64,000 nucleotides of DNA from Thermoanaerobaculia bacterium (lineage in GTDB: Bacteria > Acidobacteriota > Thermoanaerobaculia > Multivoradales > JAIOJS01), in assembly GCA_030429235.1 (NCBI GenBank), contig JAUIDB010000016.1, forward strand, positions 1 to 64,000, given 5' to 3'. The translations under genes and the position numbers were made by a program. Under the pieces are notes generated by a model. The model did no database searches. It saw only the letters and a list, made by a program, of their open reading frames with translations, and was not told the origin of the DNA. This document shows, piece by piece, positions 58,170 to 64,000 of the stretch. Position 1 is the stretch's first letter, and each line of letters begins with the position of its first letter.

Positions 58170-58979
58170 CTAGTTCCAGAAGTCGTCTCCGCCGTCGTCT
58201 TCGCTGAGCAGAGCTTGCTCGCTCTCCATCCACGCGTCGTAGTCGGTCTGGGAGTGGATGGTCAGGAAGCCGCGCATCCGATAGTGGCCGATACCGCACA
58301 ATTGTGCGCAAGCGATCTCGTAGTTTGTATCCTCCTGGCCTCGCAGCTCGCGCATCTCGCTCGAGGTCACGGTCGGAGTGAACCAGAGTGGGATCTCCAT
58401 TCCCGGCATGGCGTCCTGTTTGACGCGGAACTCGTTGAGCATGAAGGAGTGGATGACATCCTTGGTCGAGAGGTGGACGATGGCGGGTTTGTCGACGGGC
58501 AGGTGCAGTTGGTTGATGGTGGCGACATCGTCGGCCGCCGCTGGGTCCTCTCGATCGAGCCCGAGGGGGTTGGACACGGCGTCGACGAGGGTGACGTCGG
58601 TGCGGCCGAAGAGTCCGTCCGGACCCGGATAGTGGGCGTTCCAGGCGAACTGCTCACCGACCACCCGGACCTCGGTCGCCTCGGCGGGGTTGGGGAAGTC
58701 ATCGACTCGTTGCGACCAGAGGGGGATCGAAAAACCGATCAGCAGGATGGCCTCCGAAGCGATCACGGCCCACTCGGCCCAACTGGAGGCCTTGCTCCTC
58801 AGTCCCTCGTACGAGGCGACCGGGTTGCGGCTGGCTCGGAAGCGCCACAGCATGTAGAGGAAGAGCAATCCCCAACCGATGAACATGATCAACATCAACC
58901 AATGCACGAGCACCGTGACGTGGTCGAGTTCGGCCCCGTGGGCCGAGGCGACTTCGGGGAGTCCCAGGGGTAGATTCAT
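58170..58979 (-). CDS. coxB: Cytochrome c oxidase subunit II (CuA)
   Basis: A protein of 269 aa. Two membrane spans (about 22-44 and 66-88), then the CuA domain. HSFMLNEFRVKQDAMPG gives the first His; the rest of the site is C224-A-Q-L-C228-G-I-G-H232-Y-R-M235. The usual Glu of the CuA loop is Gln (Q226); only its backbone binds copper, so the site should work. The protein ends in SEDDGGDDFWN, which resembles the acidic FW repeats of the cytochrome at 47521. Last gene of the oxidase operon, coupled by ATGA to the gene before it. Confidence 0.93.
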   Translation of the reverse strand: MNLPLGLPEVASAHGAELDHVTVLVHWLMLIMFIGWGLLFLYMLWRFRASRNPVASYEGLRSKASSWAEWAVIASEAILLIGFSIPLWSQRVDDFPNPAEATEVRVVGEQFAWNAHYPGPDGLFGRTDVTLVDAVSNPLGLDREDPAAADDVATINQLHLPVDKPAIVHLSTKDVIHSFMLNEFRVKQDAMPGMEIPLWFTPTVTSSEMRELRGQEDTNYEIACAQLCGIGHYRMRGFLTIHSQTDYDAWMESEQALLSEDDGGDDFWN

Positions 58980-59224
58980 TCGTTCCCTCGTGTCGGATGG
59001 GCGACGCGTCGACGCATCGCGATCATCAAGAAGGCACCTCCTCCAAGGAGCAGGTAGGTCAAGAGCAGCATGAAGACAATGGCGTTCTGGCCGCCGTCGA
59101 TCATCGAGTTGTCGGCCTTGCCGTAGCAGACGGAGCAAGCGAGAACGGACAGTTCGGTCAGCACCACCAGACTCAGGAAGAGGAGTCCGACGAGCTTCCA
59201 GCGCGGGGTCGGTGGCTGTCTCAT
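58976..59224 (-). CDS. Small membrane protein with CSVC motif
   Basis: A protein of 82 aa with two membrane segments and, just after the first, ACSVCYGKADNSMI. Small proteins of this kind occur in oxidase/ACIII clusters of several phyla; their role is unknown. The two cysteines on the outer side could bind copper. It overlaps the genes on both sides by 4 nt. Confidence 0.65.
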   Translation of the reverse strand: MRQPPTPRWKLVGLLFLSLVVLTELSVLACSVCYGKADNSMIDGGQNAIVFMLLLTYLLLGGGAFLMIAMRRRVAHPTRGNE

Positions 59225-59406
59225 AGGTAGTTCACCGATCGCATCTTGCCCAGGAACCACCAGCCGTAGACTGGGAGAGCCAGCGCCGCGACGGCGGCGC
59301 CGACGCCGAGCCAGGTCGTGCCCTGGCCGAAACCCCAGACGGCGGTTCCGGCCGCCAGCAGAGTGGCCGCCGTGACGAAGACGATGTGGAAGGCCTTGAG
59401 TGACAT
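59221..59406 (-). CDS. Tiny two-span membrane protein of the oxidase operon
   Basis: A protein of 61 aa with two membrane segments (about 4-24 and 30-51) and the end KMRSVNYL. No family recognised. Overlaps the next gene (ATGA) and follows the subunit IV gene by 12 nt. Confidence 0.6.
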   Translation of the reverse strand: MSLKAFHIVFVTAATLLAAGTAVWGFGQGTTWLGVGAAVAALALPVYGWWFLGKMRSVNYL

Positions 59407-59418
59407 ACCAGAGCCGCC

Positions 59419-59715
59419 CTAGAGGGTGATCGTGTTGCCAGCGGTGATCGTCGGGATGATCAGCACGAAGAGGAAGAACAGGGCCGAAAGGAGCATGGTC
59501 CACAGGATCAGGCGCTTCTCGTCCATCAGATGCATGAAGTAGCACGCCACCAGACTGCCCTTGATCGACGCGATGAACAGGGCCAGAGCGATCGCCTGCC
59601 CGGTGGGTAGATCGAGGTACGAGACCGCCACCGTGATCAGAGTCAGGACCATCAACGCCACGAAGACGAGGATGTAGGGGCGGACGTTGGGCTTTTCTCC
59701 CAGGGTGTGGGCCAT
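59419..59715 (-). CDS. Cytochrome c oxidase subunit IV (bacterial COX4)
   Basis: A protein of 98 aa with three membrane spans and the family pattern LALFIASIKGSLVACYFMHL. It stabilises the oxidase. Placed 19 nt after subunit III. Confidence 0.85.
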   Translation of the reverse strand: MAHTLGEKPNVRPYILVFVALMVLTLITVAVSYLDLPTGQAIALALFIASIKGSLVACYFMHLMDEKRLILWTMLLSALFFLFVLIIPTITAGNTITL

Positions 59716-59734
59716 CAGCTCTCTCCTTGCGCGC

Positions 59735-60331
59735 TCAGAGTAGGTACAGGACGGGGAAGAGGAAGATCCACACCAGGTCGACGAAGTGCCAGAACAGGCC
59801 TGAGGCCTCGACCCGATTGGCGAACTGCTGGGGATTCGTGTGGTACATCTTGGAGCCCGGCAACCAGAGGTAGGCGTTGTAGAGCATGCCCGCGACCACG
59901 TGCAGCGCGTGGAGTCCCGTGAAGGTGAAGTAGATCGCCATGAACGTGCTGTGGCTGGGGTAGAGGTGGTGTTCGAACTTGGCGGAGTACTCGAACGCCT
60001 TGACGACACAGAAGACGGCTCCGGCCAGCACCGTGCAGCCCATGAACAGCTTGAACTTCGCAAAGTTGCGTTCCATCGCGGCCGCCCAGGCGAGAACCAT
60101 GGTGACACTGGAGGTGATCAGCACCACGGTATTGAGGGTGGCCATGGGGACCGAAAGGGCTTCGGAGCCGGCTCCGAACTCCGGGTTGCCAGTGCGCAGC
60201 AGGATGTACCCCGCGAAGAGCGACCCGAAGAGCATGACCTCGGAAGCGAGGAAGAGCCAGATGCCGAGCTTGACGTTGGTCACCCCGGTGTCGGGGCGAA
60301 TCTCGGAGGTATAGGGGATGACGGTGGACAT
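59735..60331 (-). CDS. coxC: Cytochrome c oxidase subunit III
   Basis: A protein of 198 aa with five spans. LGIWLFLASEVMLFGSLFAG, then FTFTGLHALHVVAGM and YWHFVDLVW-like FWHFVDLVWIFLF are the standard signatures of the short bacterial form. 8 nt after subunit I. Confidence 0.93.
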   Translation of the reverse strand: MSTVIPYTSEIRPDTGVTNVKLGIWLFLASEVMLFGSLFAGYILLRTGNPEFGAGSEALSVPMATLNTVVLITSSVTMVLAWAAAMERNFAKFKLFMGCTVLAGAVFCVVKAFEYSAKFEHHLYPSHSTFMAIYFTFTGLHALHVVAGMLYNAYLWLPGSKMYHTNPQQFANRVEASGLFWHFVDLVWIFLFPVLYLL

Positions 60332-60339
60332 GGCGCTCC

Positions 60340-62088
60340 TCAGGCCTCGGATGGGGTTTCACCGGGGACGAACTGCGGCAGGAAGTCGTCGGCCCGGCCG
60401 GGCACGCTGTACTCGTAGGGGGCGTGGTACACCGTCGGCACCTCAGCGAAGTTGCCGTGCGGCGGTGGCGACGGGGCCAACCACTCGAGGGTCGTGGCCT
60501 GCCAGGCGTTGTCGGGTGCCGAGGCACCCCGCTTCAGGCTCAGGAAGAAGTTGATGATGAACGGGATCTGGGCGATCGCCAGGCCCCAGGCCGACATCGA
60601 CATCACCTTGTTGAGGTGTAGGACCTCCTGGGCGTGGGCGTAGATCTCGCCGCCGTCGAAGAGTCGCCGCTGCACACCGTGCATCCCTTGAATCAACATC
60701 GGGAAGAAGATGCCGTTCATGAAGATGAAGCTCGGCCAGAAGTGCAGCCGTCCTAGTCGCTCCGACAGGTAGCGCCCGGTCGCTTTGGGATACCAGTAGT
60801 AGACCCCTGCGAAGAGGGCGAAGATCGTGCCCGGAGCGACGACGTAGTGGAAGTGACCGATCACGTAGTAAGTGTCGTGGAGGTGGATGTCGGTACTGGC
60901 CAGGCCGAGGGGCAGGCCGGTCAACCCACCGATTCCGAACATCGGTAGGAAGGCGAGAGCGAACAGCATCGGCGTGTTGAAGCGGATCGAACCACCCCAG
61001 AGCGACAGCAAGAGGCAGGTCAGGATGACCACCGAGGGGATCGAGATGATCATCGTCGTGGTCTGGAAGAAGGCCGACATCATCGTGCCCATGCCGGTGA
61101 TGAACATGTGGTGCGCCCAGACGATGAAGGACATGAAGCCCACGAAGAGCACCGAGTACACCAGCAACTTGTAGCCCCACAATGGCTTGCGGGTGTTGTT
61201 CGCGACGACCTCGCCGACGATACCCAGCGCGGGGAGGATCAGAACGTAGACCTCGGGGTGGGCCAGGAACCAGAAGAGATGCTGCCAGAGGATCGGGCTC
61301 CCCCCGCCGGTGTTGGCGAGAACCTCGCCAGCGACCACCAACCCTTCGGGCATGAAGAAGCTAGTGCCGGCCAGGCGATCCATCAGCTGCATGAGACCGG
61401 CGGCCTGCAGGGCGGGGAAGGCCAGCAGCAGCAGGAACGAGGTGACGAACTGGGCCCAGACGAAGAAGGGCAGTTTCCAGAAGTCGAGTCCGGGCGCGCG
61501 AAGCTGCACGATGGTCACGATGAAGTTGATGGCACCGAGTAGCGACGACATGATCAGGAAGAGCATGCCGACCACCCACCAGGTCTGGCCCGAACCGGCG
61601 ATGTTCGACAATGGAGGATAGGAGGTCCAGCCGGACTGAGCCGCGCCGCCGGGCACGAAGAAGCTGGCCAGCATCACCACCCCGCCCCAGAAGTAGAGGT
61701 GGTAGCTCATCATGTTGAGCCGTGGAAAGGCCATGTCGGGGGCGCCGATCTGGAGAGGCACCACGAAGTTTCCGAAGCCACCGACGGCGAGTGGGACGAC
61801 CCCGAGGAAGACCATGATCGTGCCGTGCATGGCGCCGAGTTGGTTGTAGAACTCGGGCAGCATGATGCCACCGGGCATCCGACTGTCCCCCATGAGGCTG
61901 CCGATCAGCGGCAAGGCCTCGCCAGGAAAGGCGAGTTGCCAGCGCATGAGCATCATCAAGCTGAAGCCGAAGAAGAGGAACAGCAGAGCGGTGACCGAGT
62001 ACTGGATGCCGATCACCTTGTGATCGACCGAGAACCAGTATCGGCCCCAGAACCCTGGTTCCTGGTGGTGTGCGTGCGACTCTCCCAT
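60340..62088 (-). CDS. coxA: Cytochrome c oxidase subunit I
   Basis: A protein of 582 aa with about 12 spans. It carries haem a, haem a3 and CuB. H277-P-E279-V-Y281 holds a CuB His, the D-channel Glu and the cross-linked Tyr, so it is an A1-type enzyme; the usual Gly before H277 is Ala. WAHHMFITGMG gives the other CuB histidines, and TYYVIGHFHYV the haem ligands. A GAGAGGATC ribosome site precedes the ATG. Confidence 0.95.
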   Translation of the reverse strand: MGESHAHHQEPGFWGRYWFSVDHKVIGIQYSVTALLFLFFGFSLMMLMRWQLAFPGEALPLIGSLMGDSRMPGGIMLPEFYNQLGAMHGTIMVFLGVVPLAVGGFGNFVVPLQIGAPDMAFPRLNMMSYHLYFWGGVVMLASFFVPGGAAQSGWTSYPPLSNIAGSGQTWWVVGMLFLIMSSLLGAINFIVTIVQLRAPGLDFWKLPFFVWAQFVTSFLLLLAFPALQAAGLMQLMDRLAGTSFFMPEGLVVAGEVLANTGGGSPILWQHLFWFLAHPEVYVLILPALGIVGEVVANNTRKPLWGYKLLVYSVLFVGFMSFIVWAHHMFITGMGTMMSAFFQTTTMIISIPSVVILTCLLLSLWGGSIRFNTPMLFALAFLPMFGIGGLTGLPLGLASTDIHLHDTYYVIGHFHYVVAPGTIFALFAGVYYWYPKATGRYLSERLGRLHFWPSFIFMNGIFFPMLIQGMHGVQRRLFDGGEIYAHAQEVLHLNKVMSMSAWGLAIAQIPFIINFFLSLKRGASAPDNAWQATTLEWLAPSPPPHGNFAEVPTVYHAPYEYSVPGRADDFLPQFVPGETPSEA

Positions 62089-62184
62089 CGGGATCCTCTC
62101 GGTTGGAGCAGATCTGCTACCCCAGGCTCGGGGCAGCGGACCGCCGGTTGTCTCGACTTGTGGCTTCGGGGTGGCTAGGGCCGA

Positions 62185-62886
62185 CTACTTCTTGGGCACC
62201 ATGAACGAGAAGTCGAGGGTGGCCGAGCCTCCCGATACCGTGGCCGACCCGGACTGCGTGCCGAGCTTCTCGTGCCAGGCGACGACCTCGTAGGTACCGT
62301 CCGGTACGTCGGCGATGGTGAACTGTCCGTTGCCATCGGAGACGGCGAAGAAGGGATGGGACATGACGGCGACGTAGGACTTCATCCACGGGTGTACGTC
62401 ACACTTGACCGGAAACACCGGCTCCGGCTTCGAGAAGCTGGTGTCCTTCTCTTTCAAGGTGGGGGGCATTCCGATGTTGAACTCGCGATTCTCCTTCGGG
62501 AGGCCGTGTACGTTGTGCAGGATTCCGTCCGAGTTGCGGAACTGGAGCTTCTGTCCCACCAGGACGCCAGCGACGTGAGGCTTGTAGACGCAGCCATCCT
62601 GGTCGATAACCACGGGAGTGCTAGGAGCCGAGTAGTTGCCGGCGGGTGCGTTCTTGATCTGAACGAACACGTTGGCCAGCCCGTTGCCCTCTCCGAGTAC
62701 CAGGACGTCGGGAGCCACGGGGCCGTCGTGTTTGCTGGCGCACGCGGGGTCTGCGTCCATCCGCAACGGTTTGAGGTTGGGGACCTTGTCGTCGTACGTG
62801 ATCTTGCCGCTGATGCTGCCGGCGAAGGCGCCAGAAGCGAGCAGGGCGGAACAGGTGAAGGCGACAGTGACGAGAGTCGAACGCAT
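62185..62886 (-). CDS. Secreted cupredoxin-like protein
   Basis: A protein of 233 aa with a signal peptide ending AFA. HNVHGLP (H124/H127) and C162-D-V-H165-P-W-M168 form a type-1 copper site. The last part (FAVSDGNGQFTIADVPDGTY) is a carboxypeptidase-regulatory-like fold. Similar proteins often lie before oxidase genes. It may carry electrons to the aa3 oxidase or supply copper. An AAAGGA ribosome site is present, and coxA begins 96 nt on. The 289 nt upstream of it (62887-63175) contain no gene that I can support. Confidence 0.8.
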   Translation of the reverse strand: MRSTLVTVAFTCSALLASGAFAGSISGKITYDDKVPNLKPLRMDADPACASKHDGPVAPDVLVLGEGNGLANVFVQIKNAPAGNYSAPSTPVVIDQDGCVYKPHVAGVLVGQKLQFRNSDGILHNVHGLPKENREFNIGMPPTLKEKDTSFSKPEPVFPVKCDVHPWMKSYVAVMSHPFFAVSDGNGQFTIADVPDGTYEVVAWHEKLGTQSGSATVSGGSATLDFSFMVPKK

Positions 62887-63175
62887 CCGGGGGTTCCTTT
62901 CACAGAAACCGGTCCGAAGGAGATCATCGAGAGATCGGTCGATGTCCCCAGGAACCGGCCCGTCTATTGATTTTGCTGATCGCGCTCAAGGATAGTGGGA
63001 GCGACCAGGAGGGTCAAGTGCTGGCTGTGTCGCACGGCGAAGTGCCAGTGCGGACAAGGGTCCTCGTCGTGGTGGCCGCGCTGCGATCGCGGAGGGTGCG
63101 GGCTTCGAGCCACCGGTCAGGTGTTGGTAAGGGCGGTGGAAGATCAAGCCAGCCCGCCGGGTCCGAGCGGCTGCC

Positions 63176-64000
63176 CTAGAACAGGTCGCCGTCTCCCATC
63201 GAGTAGTAGAGCTCGTCGAGCGGTGCCTCGGTCTCGGCGTCGGGGAGGATCATGAACCCCAGCTTCGACGGGTTGGGGCGTGATTCGAAACCGAGGGTGA
63301 GCAGTTCCTCGTGCCACCAATCGGGTCGTTGTGGGAACCAGGCCTCGGTCCCCTCGGGACCATCGTGTCGGAGGTCCTCCCAGGCCCGCTGCAGGAGAGT
63401 CGCAGCCGCCCGGCGGTGCCTGGGCTCGAAGAGGGCGTCTCCCCAGACCACTGTGTTGTCGCCGCGTTTGAAGACTCCCCAGCCGATCAGTCGTCCCCAA
63501 CGCTCGACGGAGTAGAGGTGGTAGTCGGTGTCGGGACACCGCAGATAGCGCCAGTCGAGATACCTCGCGTCCCGCAACACCAGGTAGCCGTAGTGGGGAG
63601 CGACCCGAGCAAAGAAGCGATCGTAGCGCCGGCCGACGCGGTGGACTCGTCGGATGCGATAGCCGGCGACCGGCGACGGACCTCCCGGGCCTCGCCACCG
63701 GTAGCTCACGGGTTCGACTTCCATCCCGCCGATGAACCAGCGACAGAAGCGCTGGATTGGTCCGGTGTTGAAGCCGTAGTAGAAACCGAACCCGCGGCCG
63801 AGGAAGCGTGCGAAGAAGTGCCGTACGGTGCGCGCGAGCAGACTGCGGGTCCCGCGGCCGACTCCTCGGTACTCCGGGTCGGTCATCGTGTCGCCGATCT
63901 GCAGGGCGACGAAGGTGCGGCCGTGATGCCAGAAGGGCATCCCGTACCCGGCGTAGTGGGTCGCCAGGGCCGGTGGGTCAGAGTTCCCGTCGTCGCGGGG
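63176..64000 (-). CDS. GNAT-like acyltransferase, partial at right edge
   Basis: The reading frame stays open through base 64000, so the true start lies outside the window; an in-frame ATG at 63940 is internal. At least 274 aa. THYAGYGMPFWHHGR, VALQIGDTMTDPEYRGVGRG and a C-terminal VWGDALFEPRHRRAA are typical of a GNAT family that often sits near polysaccharide genes. Substrate unknown. Confidence 0.7.
   Translation of the reverse strand, partial: PRDDGNSDPPALATHYAGYGMPFWHHGRTFVALQIGDTMTDPEYRGVGRGTRSLLARTVRHFFARFLGRGFGFYYGFNTGPIQRFCRWFIGGMEVEPVSYRWRGPGGPSPVAGYRIRRVHRVGRRYDRFFARVAPHYGYLVLRDARYLDWRYLRCPDTDYHLYSVERWGRLIGWGVFKRGDNTVVWGDALFEPRHRRAAATLLQRAWEDLRHDGPEGTEAWFPQRPDWWHEELLTLGFESRPNPSKLGFMILPDAETEAPLDELYYSMGDGDLF

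Noticed and set aside
1-64000. tRNA, rRNA, CRISPR or insertion-sequence features
   Set aside because: I scanned by eye for tRNA T-loops, short regular repeats and transposase motifs and found nothing convincing.

Overview
The window is a high-GC bacterial chromosome segment, densely coded on both strands. I see no rRNA, tRNA, CRISPR array, insertion sequence or phage gene. The best clue to origin is the tandem pair of secreted GWxTD/VWFA-type proteins (23231-28381), a family typical of Acidobacteriota. Alternative-complex-III-type respiratory subunits, a TonB-dependent receptor with a carboxypeptidase-like N-domain, a Ser/Thr kinase with a periplasmic tail and an aa3 oxidase with accessory membrane proteins also fit. 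I infer a Gram-negative aerobic acidobacterium, possibly of the Thermoanaerobaculia/Holophagae side, at moderate confidence.

Layout. 1-6.6 kb: thpR, two methyltransferases, a GT1-type glycosyltransferase, an SGNH-YHS fusion and a fatty acid desaturase. 6.6-15.8 kb: a small Cys/His secreted protein, a His/Asp-rich TonB-dependent receptor, a GT-C glycosyltransferase, a DUF2961/GH172 protein, a gingipain-type (C25) peptidase and a small secreted FN3-like protein. 15.8-19.1 kb: an autoregulated GntR(YtrA)-ABC ATPase-permease operon. 19.1-28.4 kb: a Ser/Thr kinase with a TonB-C-like end, a small conserved protein, maf and the two GWxTD-VWFA paralogues. 28.5-39.8 kb: housekeeping genes (cysteine desulfurase-mnmA; slt-surA-like-rsmI; rpmE-prfA-prmC-murA) plus an IPTL-CTERM-like surface protein and a PH-domain membrane protein. 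39.9-51.5 kb: a tightly coupled respiratory operon. 51.5-57.5 kb: sixA, an FHA-GGDEF protein, a lipoprotein amidase, an AstE/AspA-type zinc hydrolase, a GNAT protein, an Mrp-type ATPase and a PCP_red-domain protein. 57.5-62.9 kb: a reverse-strand aa3 oxidase operon headed by a cupredoxin. 63.2-64.0 kb: a partial GNAT-like gene.

The most unusual locus is 40060-51518. It encodes a pentahaem ActA, an ActB with the Mo-enzyme-like and four-cluster Fe-S halves, and a lipoprotein cytochrome c like ActE. The usual NrfD-like membrane subunits (ActC, ActF) and ActD are absent. A CydA-like membrane protein of the cytochrome bd superfamily, without CydB, sits in their place. Three further cytochrome c proteins follow, one with an ethylbenzene-dehydrogenase-type haem b domain and four acidic FW repeats. 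The stop and start codons of all seven genes overlap by 1-4 nt, so I infer one membrane complex. The next gene fuses universal stress domains to PCP_red domains. A second PCP_red protein sits beside an Mrp ATPase next to the aa3 oxidase, and the oxidase's CoxB ends in the same acidic FW motif. Together these suggest a two-part electron-transfer system with dedicated assembly or docking factors.

A second theme is gene expression. At least eleven genes have a TAnnnT hexamer only 6-8 nt before the start codon, which predicts widespread leaderless transcripts. PrmC appears to start at CTG.
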